Shown here: positions 7,246-13,790 of the stretch, piece after piece
Layout: each line of letters begins with the position of its first letter
Position numbering within the stretch: the stretch's first letter is position 1
Assembly (NCBI GenBank): GCA_902772755.1
Contig: CACYCD010000189.1
Coordinates: 1 to 15,207, forward strand
Length of the DNA stretch: 15,207 nt
From: an uncultured Ruminococcus sp.
GTDB taxonomy: Bacteria; Bacillota; Clostridia; Oscillospirales; Acutalibacteraceae
Direction of reading: 5' to 3'
The notes under the pieces: generated by a model
The model's database searches: none
What the model was told of the DNA's origin: nothing
The model's input: only the letters and a program-made list of their open reading frames with translations
Program-made: the position numbers and the translations under genes

Positions 7246-7647
7246 TCAAAACGGTCTGGTGTTGTTCATTACACCGGCCTGTCCCCATGCCGAACGACCG
7301 CCTGCGGCACGAGATTTTTTGATTCCTGTGATCCTTGCTTTTCCCGCACCGAAGGTGCTGTCAACAGCGGCCGCTATTACAGCGATGATCTCCTCGGGTA
7401 TGCCGTCAGAGGCTGAGGTAACGGGAGTGTTTTGTGTGACTGTCGGAGCAGTTACAGTCGGAGTCTCCGATTTCTTTTTAGGCTTCTTCTGTGCTGCCGT
7501 CACAATTTTTCCCAAAAGTATTATCATAACTATGAGAAGGAGCAACACAGAGAATACAACAACAAATCCGGTGAGCAGGGTAGTCATTGAAAGACTTACC
7601 TTCTCCTCAAACGGAAGAGCCGCTGCCAAGATACAGTTGATATCCAT
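7246..7647 (-). CDS. oadG: Na+-pump decarboxylase gamma subunit (OadG family)
   Basis: OadG-type subunits are small, single-span proteins that hold the decarboxylase complex together at the membrane. The protein is 133 aa from ATG 7647: one membrane segment (about 21-46), a basic stretch KKPKKK, a Thr/Val/Pro-rich linker, a short conserved helix (PEEIIAVIAAAVDSTFG) and the C-terminal signature RSAWGQAGVMNNTRPF. Such tails (R-AW---G----TRPF) are typical of Firmicute gamma subunits placed beside the beta subunit. ATG 7647 follows GGGGGA at about 4-5 nt; ATG 7659 would add four residues but has no ribosome binding site. It leads the oadG-oadB transcription unit. No biotin carrier domain is present in either gene. 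Confidence 0.85.
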   Translation of the reverse strand: MDINCILAAALPFEEKVSLSMTTLLTGFVVVFSVLLLLIVMIILLGKIVTAAQKKPKKKSETPTVTAPTVTQNTPVTSASDGIPEEIIAVIAAAVDSTFGAGKARITGIKKSRAAGGRSAWGQAGVMNNTRPF

Positions 7648-7722
7648 AAGATCCCCCATATTTATTTGGGAAGCAACGCATAATCGTCACTCTGCGATAC
7701 TGCCCTTGATTTATACCCTAAT

Positions 7723-7751
7723 ATTATACAATGAGTTGGGAATTTATTCAA
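7723..7751 (-). promoter_or_regulatory. Promoter of oadG-oadB
   Basis: The -35 box TTGAAT (7751-7746) and a perfect -10 TATAAT (7728-7723) have a 17-bp spacer on the minus strand. The leader is about 70 nt long and shows no clear hairpin or riboswitch. The segment between it and the spoIVA stop (7752-7836) is A/T rich without a convincing terminator. Confidence 0.7.
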
Positions 7752-7836
7752 TAAAATATGGGGGTTTTTTAAATTTTTGCGATAATGAACAAAATACAGC
7801 TATATATTTCATTAAATCTGTATATGAATGTGGAAT

Positions 7837-9315
7837 CTACAAAATAATACAAATCAATCCGTTGCAACCGTCATTGATTATTTTTTCAATTGTTTCCGCT
7901 ATTTTCCTTCTTGCGTCCTCGGGCATACGGTACAGCTTGTTGTGCAGACCCTCGTTCACCAGCTCGTGTACGGACTTGCCGAAGATGTTGCTGTCCCAGA
8001 TCTTCACGGGATCTTCCTCAAATTCCTTCAGCAGGTATGCCACAAGCTCACGGCTCTGCTGTTCACTTCCGACTATCGGCGTTACCTCCGCCTCGGTTTC
8101 CACCCTCATCATATGTATCGAGGGTGCAGACGCTTTCAGGCGGACGCCGTATTTTCCGCTCTGCTTGATTATCTGCGGCTCATCGAGGGTCAGCTCTTCC
8201 AGCGTGGGCATCACTATTCCATAGCCCTTTTCCTCAACATCACGGTAGGCGGCGGCTATCTTGTCAAATTCCTTCTGCTTTTCGGACAGCATACTTATGC
8301 TCTCCATCAGCTCCTCCTCGTCAAGGATCTCGGTGCCCGTCTTTTCGGACATAACCTTATAGAAGCACCCACTATCGACCGAAAGCCTGATATCCGCTAT
8401 GCCCTTGCCGAGGTCAAGCTCCTTGATCTCCCCTGAGTCGATGTATTTATCCTGAGCTATGAGGCTGCAGGCGTCCTGTACCTGACGGAGCTTCTCGATA
8501 CCCCTTGCACTGTCGTTTATCCTCGAAAAAATGTCACTTTTCAGCCAATGCTCCTTAGAAAGGTTCACCACCCAGCGAGGCATATCAATGTTTATCTCCC
8601 TGATGGGAAATTCAAACAGCACCTGTGCCAGCACACGCTTGATCTCGTTTTCGTCGATCGTCAGACAGTTGACGGGCAGAACGGGTACCTGATATTTGTG
8701 CGAAAGCTCGTTTGACAGCATATTGCTGTCCTTGCTTTCGGGTTCAACGCAGTTGAGCAGTATCACAAACGGCTTGTTTATGGCTTTCAGCTCCCCGACT
8801 ACTCTTTCCTCCGCTTCAACATAGGAATCCCTCGATATATCGCTGATCGAGCCGTCTGTCGTTATCACAAGACCTATGGTGCTGTGGTCGGTTATCACCT
8901 TTTTTGTGCCTATCTCGGCAGCTTCATTAAAGGGTATCTCCTCCTCCGCCCACGGTGTTTTTACCATTCTGGGGCGGTCGTCCTCCATATAGCCCATTGA
9001 TTCGTCTACGACATATCCCACACAGTCGATCATTCTCACCCTTAGATGAGCATTGTCGGGCAGAGATATCTCCATTGCCTCCTCGGGTATGAACTTCGGC
9101 TCTGTGGTCATTATCGTGCGACCGCCTGCGGACTGCGGAAGCTCATCATTTGTACGGCTTCTGAGGTTTTCTTCCTCGATATTCGGGATTACTATGGTAT
9201 CCATAAATTTTTTGATAAAGGTGCTTTTGCCCGTTCTGACGGGACCCACCACGCCGATATAGATATCTCCGCTTGTGCGTTCGGCAATATCCCTGTAAAT
9301 ACTTCTTTCCGTCAA
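7837..9315 (-). CDS. spoIVA: Stage IV sporulation protein A (SpoIVA)
   Basis: SpoIVA is the ATPase that polymerises on the outer forespore membrane in the mother cell and forms the platform for the spore coat. The protein is 492 aa, the same length as the Bacillus subtilis protein. It shows Walker A GPVRTGKST (24-32, Lys30), the threonine pair of the sensor region in TIMTTEPKFIP (Thr70-Thr71), the Walker B-like RMIDCVGY (Asp97), and the conserved ENDHSTIG-like segment VITDHSTIGLVITTDGS. The hydrophobic C-terminus ends in GLICIIL. The start is TTG 9315: GGAGG lies 8 nt upstream and the alignment of motifs to known positions fits exactly. It follows sipL after 19 nt, so both are probably made together in the mother cell under sigma-E. 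Confidence 0.97.
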   Translation of the reverse strand: MTERSIYRDIAERTSGDIYIGVVGPVRTGKSTFIKKFMDTIVIPNIEEENLRSRTNDELPQSAGGRTIMTTEPKFIPEEAMEISLPDNAHLRVRMIDCVGYVVDESMGYMEDDRPRMVKTPWAEEEIPFNEAAEIGTKKVITDHSTIGLVITTDGSISDISRDSYVEAEERVVGELKAINKPFVILLNCVEPESKDSNMLSNELSHKYQVPVLPVNCLTIDENEIKRVLAQVLFEFPIREINIDMPRWVVNLSKEHWLKSDIFSRINDSARGIEKLRQVQDACSLIAQDKYIDSGEIKELDLGKGIADIRLSVDSGCFYKVMSEKTGTEILDEEELMESISMLSEKQKEFDKIAAAYRDVEEKGYGIVMPTLEELTLDEPQIIKQSGKYGVRLKASAPSIHMMRVETEAEVTPIVGSEQQSRELVAYLLKEFEEDPVKIWDSNIFGKSVHELVNEGLHNKLYRMPEDARRKIAETIEKIINDGCNGLICIIL

Positions 9316-9323
9316 AGCTTTTT

Positions 9324-9328
9324 CCTCC
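9324..9328 (-). promoter_or_regulatory. Ribosome binding site fixing the TTG start of spoIVA
   Basis: GGAGG lies 8 nt before TTG 9315 on the minus strand, within the 19-nt gap after the sipL stop. There is no in-frame ATG near the N-terminus, and the conserved lysine falls at position 30 only with this start. Confidence 0.75.
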
Positions 9329-9334
9329 GTAAAT

Positions 9335-10849
9335 TCATCTGCGAATTATCAGCATCTCTTTTTGGGAGAGTACCGTTTCTGCGAGGTCATTATCCTCAAC
9401 TATAAACTGTTCTTCCGTATAATAGTGCTTGGCAATATCCCACAGAGCTTCTCCCTTTTCGGCGAAGTAGAGGGTGAGGGCAGATCGGGGTTTTTCTATC
9501 ATTTTGTCCTCAAACACCTCAATGCCGTCAATGATGTTTACATTATCGCTATTGGTAACGAATATGTTAGTTACAAGCTCCACCCTAAGCTCCAGAGTGT
9601 GTTCGTCCTTTATCCTGTAGCTGACAGAGGTCACCACGGCTTTTATGTCGAAGGCATTGCCGAACGGCTCGTCTGACTTGTCGGTGAAGTCCATTGTACG
9701 CTCAATGTAAAACGGTATGCCCTCACCGTCAAGTGCTATGACGCACAGCCCTGCCTTGCCGACAAGGGTCAGGGTGCCGGCATCGTTTCTGACGCCTGCG
9801 GAACAGCTCTCGTTGTACACATCAAGTATCCTCGAAAATCCCCTGTCATTTGAAGAAATGTCCATTTTTCGTATAAAACTGCGTTTTATCGGACGCACTG
9901 AGGAAACCGTCTGCAACGGCTTATGCCTCAGCTCACAAACATATTCCTTTGAGTAGGCATCTGTCACAAGCTCTGCTTCCTGTGCCTTGTAGCAGATCGC
10001 AGTGAGGTTTATCCTCGCCTCTACCGAAACGGTTTTTTCGTCATTTTCACCGCTCGCATTGACATCGTAGGACAATAGCTGACAGGAAATATTATTCACC
10101 GTGTCGCTGTCCGCCCCCGTGCAGGAAATTATCTGACTGAACGGCAATACATAGTCAAGGCACTGTGTCTCCCCCGTGTACAGATCCGAAAGATAGAGAA
10201 GCCGTAAATTAAGCTCACCCTTGACCATGATCTTATCCTCTATCGCCTTATGCTCGCTGACGCTGACCTTCACCACGGTTTTTATTATGCTCTCGATATC
10301 GGGCTTGTTCTGAACGCTGACAGTCTCGTTTATACCAAAGGTCTCCTCCGTAACAGCGGTAACGTCCATAAAGCTCCTTTTTACGCACATTTTTTGAAAG
10401 CCGTCAAAGCTGTCGGCAGAGGGTATCGCCGTGACGGTTTTTCCGACTATCTCCGTTTTCAGGCTGAACGAGCCTTTGATCACCAGCCGTCTGGGTGACA
10501 AAGCTCTGCAATTGACATATTCGGTTGAAGCTGTGGTAAAGATGCAGTGGCTGTCGGGCAGTTCCCTGATGTTCACCGTGCGGTTGAACGGAACGACCTG
10601 CTTGCTTGTTCTGAGAGCCTTCCTCACGCTGTCAACATACATCACCGAAACGATGGACACACCCTCGATCTCAAGCACACCGCCCGAGATATTTCTGGTG
10701 TAGATCTGAGGCGTGAGGGTGCATTTGAGGATTTTTTCAATATCGGGGCAATAGTCCGGCAGAGTAAAATCCACATCGACCGGCTCTTCGAGTGCCTGAC
10801 TCAATATCACTTCTCTGTTGGAAATTTTTATATTTTTTTCTGTTTCCAT
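9335..10849 (-). CDS. sipL: SipL: SPOCS (DUF3794) and LysM protein that binds SpoIVA
   Basis: SipL was defined in Clostridioides difficile as the protein that recruits SpoIVA to the forespore through its C-terminal LysM domain. This 504-aa protein has the same layout: a conserved N-terminus with DFTLPDYCPDIEKILKC (about 28-44), tandem SPOCS/DUF3794 beta-rich units (about 35-130 and 190-290, probably a third about 330-430), and a C-terminal LysM (about 457-503, from LTLYFAEKGEALWDIAKHYY to MLIIRR). There is no signal peptide, which fits a mother-cell cytoplasmic protein; its LysM would bind protein, not peptidoglycan. ATG 10849 has AAGGAG 5 nt upstream. The adjacent spoIVA supports the assignment. 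A weak sigma-E-like -10 (TATACATA, 10927-10920) lies about 70 nt upstream, but its -35 is poor. Confidence 0.9.
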   Translation of the reverse strand: METEKNIKISNREVILSQALEEPVDVDFTLPDYCPDIEKILKCTLTPQIYTRNISGGVLEIEGVSIVSVMYVDSVRKALRTSKQVVPFNRTVNIRELPDSHCIFTTASTEYVNCRALSPRRLVIKGSFSLKTEIVGKTVTAIPSADSFDGFQKMCVKRSFMDVTAVTEETFGINETVSVQNKPDIESIIKTVVKVSVSEHKAIEDKIMVKGELNLRLLYLSDLYTGETQCLDYVLPFSQIISCTGADSDTVNNISCQLLSYDVNASGENDEKTVSVEARINLTAICYKAQEAELVTDAYSKEYVCELRHKPLQTVSSVRPIKRSFIRKMDISSNDRGFSRILDVYNESCSAGVRNDAGTLTLVGKAGLCVIALDGEGIPFYIERTMDFTDKSDEPFGNAFDIKAVVTSVSYRIKDEHTLELRVELVTNIFVTNSDNVNIIDGIEVFEDKMIEKPRSALTLYFAEKGEALWDIAKHYYTEEQFIVEDNDLAETVLSQKEMLIIRR

Positions 10850-10960
10850 AATTTCTCCTTTCGGAACGACCGTTTTGCAACAGTAAATTCCTGACTATTG
10901 AGCATTGTTCAGATGCCCTTATGTATAAATGATATTAAGGAGAATTAAAAATTATGACAA

Positions 10961-10986
10961 CAAAAACACCGCAGAGTCTGCGGTGT
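10961..10986 (-). terminator. Terminator of the nucleotidyltransferase gene
   Basis: A perfect 9-bp stem (10986-10978 with 10974-10966) with a 3-nt loop runs into TTTTTG on the minus strand. It begins inside the stop codon of the nucleotidyltransferase gene, so the stem's first base is part of TGA. It isolates the sipL operon from upstream transcription. Confidence 0.85.
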
Positions 10987-12203
10987 CAGCTTTGATATAT
11001 ACCTAATTTTTCTATCAGCTCCGTATCGGGCTTAGCCGATCTTCTCTTTATCAGATCCTTAAAAAATTCACCTGTACCCTTTCTTTTGAAAATTAAGAAG
11101 TGAAATCTTTTTGCGTATGCAAGGGGATATCGGGCGATCGAGGCAGTCTGACTTTTTAAAAAGCCGTGATAATAGAGCTGTTCTGCGGACGGAAAAATCA
11201 ATCTGAACAAGCCTGTGATGTAGCCGTGCCGATGATTTTCACAGCCCGAGAGTATTTGAGTACGCAAGATGCGTTCATCTGCACCCTCCTTCGCCTGATG
11301 ACCGAAGGTACCTGCTTTGAGTATCTTGTCGGCAAAAAACTGCATCTCCGCCGGTGAAAGCTTGTTTTCAAAAATATCGGGCATATTGCAGCCGAATTTC
11401 ACACTGCAAAAGCTGTAGACTGAATTTGCAAAAGTAAAGAGCTTCAACTCATCAAGACGGAGCTTTAGCTGTTCAAGGTCTATCTGCTCTCTGTAGAAGT
11501 CGGTGAAAAATGCGAAATCAAGGAACATTCTTACTCCGCAACCCTTACATTCAAAGTGGCGTAGCAGATGATAGAGCAAAAATACGAGGTGGTAGGTCGG
11601 TTCAAGCGTTTTGGTACTGCCCGAGATCGGTATGCAGTGTTCCTCACAGCCTTTGAAAAATGAAATAAAATCGGAGCGGTTGAGGTCGCAGTTACGGCTG
11701 GCAAGACTGCTGTGCATCTCAAATTCGCAGGAGGCGAAGCTGAGAACCCTGACAAACGGGTGTGCGTGGGAGCTGTCCTCCCGAAATCCGTTGTCGGTGA
11801 GCGTTTTCATCGCTTTCTCGGTGTATTTTTCATTGACATAAAAATCAATGTCCCCCATCGTGCGAAGCTCCGCAAGCGGATAGGTATTTCTTACCACTGC
11901 ACCCTTGAACAGTATATGCGGAATATTTTCACTGTTCAAGACCTCAGTCAGCGTTTTTATTCCGCTGCCCGTCATCATACCCTCGCCCGATGAAAACAGG
12001 AACGCTTTGCGGAATGCGGAATAGACCTGCGACTTCTTGAAAAAATCCAGGTCTTTGAGCTTTGTAAACACTATGCCGACAACATCGTGGATCACCGACA
12101 GACGGTATAATTCTTTTAAATCAATATCGCCTTCGGGCTGATCGCAGTCGGTGTTTTGATAAAAGGATCTAAGCACATACAAAAAATAATCCGCTGTGTT
12201 CAT
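10986..12203 (-). CDS. Nucleotidyltransferase family protein (PF14907-like), substrate unknown
   Basis: The protein is 405 aa and resembles the uncharacterised nucleotidyltransferase family PF14907. The diagnostic part is the palm: LFKGAVVRNTYP (98-109), then MGDIDFYV (116-123) with the metal-binding pair Asp118-x-Asp120, and a third acidic site in CEFEMHSSL (about 160-168), where this family has D/E-x-H. The C-terminal half is mostly helical, with a TYHLVFLLYHLLRHF segment. No membrane segment or signal peptide is evident, so it should act in the cytoplasm. Members often occur in polysaccharide or peptide-modification loci; here it stands alone with its own promoter and terminator, and its substrate cannot be named. 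I chose ATG 12203, with a weak GGTGA 5 nt upstream; GTG 12212 would add three residues but lacks a ribosome binding site. Confidence 0.78.
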   Translation of the reverse strand: MNTADYFLYVLRSFYQNTDCDQPEGDIDLKELYRLSVIHDVVGIVFTKLKDLDFFKKSQVYSAFRKAFLFSSGEGMMTGSGIKTLTEVLNSENIPHILFKGAVVRNTYPLAELRTMGDIDFYVNEKYTEKAMKTLTDNGFREDSSHAHPFVRVLSFASCEFEMHSSLASRNCDLNRSDFISFFKGCEEHCIPISGSTKTLEPTYHLVFLLYHLLRHFECKGCGVRMFLDFAFFTDFYREQIDLEQLKLRLDELKLFTFANSVYSFCSVKFGCNMPDIFENKLSPAEMQFFADKILKAGTFGHQAKEGADERILRTQILSGCENHRHGYITGLFRLIFPSAEQLYYHGFLKSQTASIARYPLAYAKRFHFLIFKRKGTGEFFKDLIKRRSAKPDTELIEKLGIYQS

Positions 12204-12240
12204 ATAATTCACCGTGGGAATAATTTTGAAATTTTCTTAT

Positions 12241-12269
12241 ATTATACCACAATAACCGCTGTACTGCAA
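12241..12269 (-). promoter_or_regulatory. Promoter of the nucleotidyltransferase gene
   Basis: The -35 box TTGCAG (12269-12264) and a perfect -10 TATAAT (12246-12241) have a 17-bp spacer on the minus strand. The leader is about 30 nt long. The -35 box follows the T-run of the preceding terminator almost directly. Confidence 0.7.
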
Positions 12270-12270
12270 C

Positions 12271-12298
12271 AAAATGACGGGCTGAAATTCAGCCCGTC
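12271..12298 (-). terminator. Terminator of the dockerin gene
   Basis: A GC-rich 10-bp perfect stem (12298-12289 with 12285-12276) with a 3-nt loop is followed by ATTTTG on the minus strand. It starts 14 nt after the stop codon of the dockerin gene. The T-run is short. Confidence 0.8.
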
Positions 12299-12312
12299 GG
12301 GATAATTATGTT

Positions 12313-13608
12313 TTAAGCCAGAGTGCCGAGACCTGCGACAAACTTCTGGATCTTTGTTGCGTCCTTGATTGTGACTGATCCGTCACCGTCAACCTCAGCA
12401 GCGACCAAGTCAAGCTGATCTGCGGTGTACTTCTTCACAACATACTTCTGAATGGTGGTAACGTCCTTGATGTTGATCTTGCCGTCTCTGTTGGAATCAC
12501 CCTTCTGACCGGAAGGAGTTGTGGGCTGTGTCTGTGACTGTGTGGGCTGTGTAACTGTGGGCTTGGGAGTATTTCCGCCGCCCTTGCCGATCCTTGCAAA
12601 AGCTGCTGTGATCTGGTCTGCGTCACTCTTCTCATAGCTGTTGTTTTCCTGTGATTCTGTATCGGGCTGATCAGCGTTGTCGTTCATTGCTACGTCATAA
12701 GGCAGGCAGTCAAGAGCGGATTTACCCATTGTGGCAACTACCATTACGCCGATTCCGTTGTTCTTGATAGATGAAGAGTCAGTTCCGATTGTGCTGAGCG
12801 GAATAGACATCTCATAGTGGAAGTCCATTGTAGAACTCTTGTGACCGTTCGCATTAAAATCTACCCAAGCGGCGGACTCGTTGCAAACATCGCCTACAAC
12901 ACGGTTGTTATTTTTGCCGTAGCCCTTGTCAATGCCCTTGATGGACTGGCTGAGGATACCCTTTCCGTATTTGAACACTACACCTGAGGTAGCTGCGGTG
13001 TGAGTTTCCTTAGCGTTAAGACCTGAGCTGTTTCCGCCGTAAACGAAAGGGCCATTGGAACCGTTTGTGGAAACGGCGATCAGCTTATTGAAAGGCTGAG
13101 TCCAGGTGATACCTGAATTCCAGATAGTACCGGATGTGGTGAGCTGTGCATTATTGCCGATGGCAGAAGAGCTGTCGCCTGTGTCAATGGCAATAAAGAA
13201 AGGAAAGTTCTGATTCATATAGAGTGTTCCCTGTGTGAGCGGATAGTCGTCATTGGGAGCTACGCAGTCCTGAACATTTGTCATTTCCCACATAAGATAG
13301 AGGTTTTTGTCGTCATAAGCACCATAGAGTGCATACATATCAACACCAACCTCATACATTGAGTTGGGTCTGTATACACGGGGATCATCGTTGGCAGCAC
13401 CCTGAGCAATAAGCATAGAGCTGTCCCAGTCGCCGATATCTCCGTCTACAGTGATGCTTTTATTTGCACCCACTCCTGCACTGTTGGTTGAGTACTGAGA
13501 TGCAAGGCTGTCATTGCTTGCAGCAGCATTTGCAGACAGAGTGCCTGCACAAGCCGTAGCGACCATAGCAGCAGCAAGTGCAATTGATAAAATTCCTTTT
13601 CTTTTCAT
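12313..13608 (-). CDS. Secreted protein with CBM9/DOMON-like domain and type I dockerin
   Basis: This 431-aa exported protein begins with a signal peptide (MKRKG, hydrophobic 6-22, likely cleavage near SANA-A, about residue 28). The body (about 45-340) starts with ITVDGDIGDWDSSM and continues with DMYALYGAYDDKNLYLMWE, a pattern typical of CBM9/DOMON-like sugar-binding beta-sandwiches; this is an inference from pattern only. A Pro/Thr/Gln linker (about 347-369) leads to a type I dockerin (370-431) with two calcium loops, DSNRDGKINIKD and VDGDGSVTIKD, each followed by a helix with IQK(Y/F)V. The dockerin should plug the protein into a cohesin-bearing scaffold or cell-surface anchor. I see no glycosidase catalytic domain. 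ATG 13608 has GGAGG at 8 nt; the upstream in-frame extension lacks support. A Cys at 20 is in a poor lipobox (ATAC). Confidence 0.88.
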   Translation of the reverse strand: MKRKGILSIALAAAMVATACAGTLSANAAASNDSLASQYSTNSAGVGANKSITVDGDIGDWDSSMLIAQGAANDDPRVYRPNSMYEVGVDMYALYGAYDDKNLYLMWEMTNVQDCVAPNDDYPLTQGTLYMNQNFPFFIAIDTGDSSSAIGNNAQLTTSGTIWNSGITWTQPFNKLIAVSTNGSNGPFVYGGNSSGLNAKETHTAATSGVVFKYGKGILSQSIKGIDKGYGKNNNRVVGDVCNESAAWVDFNANGHKSSTMDFHYEMSIPLSTIGTDSSSIKNNGIGVMVVATMGKSALDCLPYDVAMNDNADQPDTESQENNSYEKSDADQITAAFARIGKGGGNTPKPTVTQPTQSQTQPTTPSGQKGDSNRDGKINIKDVTTIQKYVVKKYTADQLDLVAAEVDGDGSVTIKDATKIQKFVAGLGTLA

Positions 13609-13641
13609 TTTAATTGCCTCCAACATTTTTCTGTTAAAACA

Positions 13642-13650
13642 ATTATAACA
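13642..13650 (-). promoter_or_regulatory. Extended -10 promoter of the dockerin gene
   Basis: TGTTATAAT on the minus strand is a perfect extended -10 (TGnTATAAT). The expected -35 place, 17 bp upstream, is A/T rich without a good TTGACA match. The leader would be about 27 nt long. Confidence 0.6.
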
Positions 13651-13752
13651 CATTCTTTCATAAAAATATATGAATAATTTATAAATTTTTTGGAAAAAAT
13701 CTTTTTCGTAAAAACTGCACATATCGCAGGGTTTTTCATTGGGTATATTGCT

Positions 13753-13785
13753 AACAAAGGTGCAGCACAAAGCTGTACTGCACCT
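13753..13785 (-). terminator. Terminator of gpmI
   Basis: A 12-bp stem (13785-13774 with 13769-13758, one G-U pair) with a 4-nt loop is followed by TTGTT on the minus strand. It begins 5 nt after the gpmI stop. The T-run is interrupted by a G. Confidence 0.8.
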
Positions 13786-13790
13786 GTTAA

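Noticed and set aside
4143..7699. The 11-base word TCACTCTGCGA occurs in two intergenic regions (near 4142 and 7688)
   Set aside because: Many 11-base words are expected twice in 15 kb by chance, and the flanks do not match. The two copies also sit differently relative to their promoters.
7259..8224. A 321-codon plus-strand open frame across the oadG-spoIVA gap
   Set aside because: It is antisense to oadG and the 3' end of spoIVA, has no ribosome binding site and reads as unrelated low-complexity protein. The minus-strand genes explain both coding parts.
10920..10950. Sigma-E-type promoter before sipL
   Set aside because: The -10-like TATACATA matches partly, but the -35 region at 14-15 bp spacing is poor. 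It is mentioned in the sipL entry but not called as a feature.
13540..13560. Possible lipoprotein signal (Cys20 in VATACAG) in the dockerin protein
   Set aside because: The -3 position is Ala rather than Leu/Val/Ile, and a good signal peptidase I site (SANA-A) follows. A dockerin protein is expected to be attached through cohesin.
13609..13770. A 54-codon in-frame extension upstream of the dockerin gene
   Set aside because: It would bury the signal peptide, crosses the extended -10 promoter and has no ribosome binding site. ATG 13608 has GGAGG at ideal distance.
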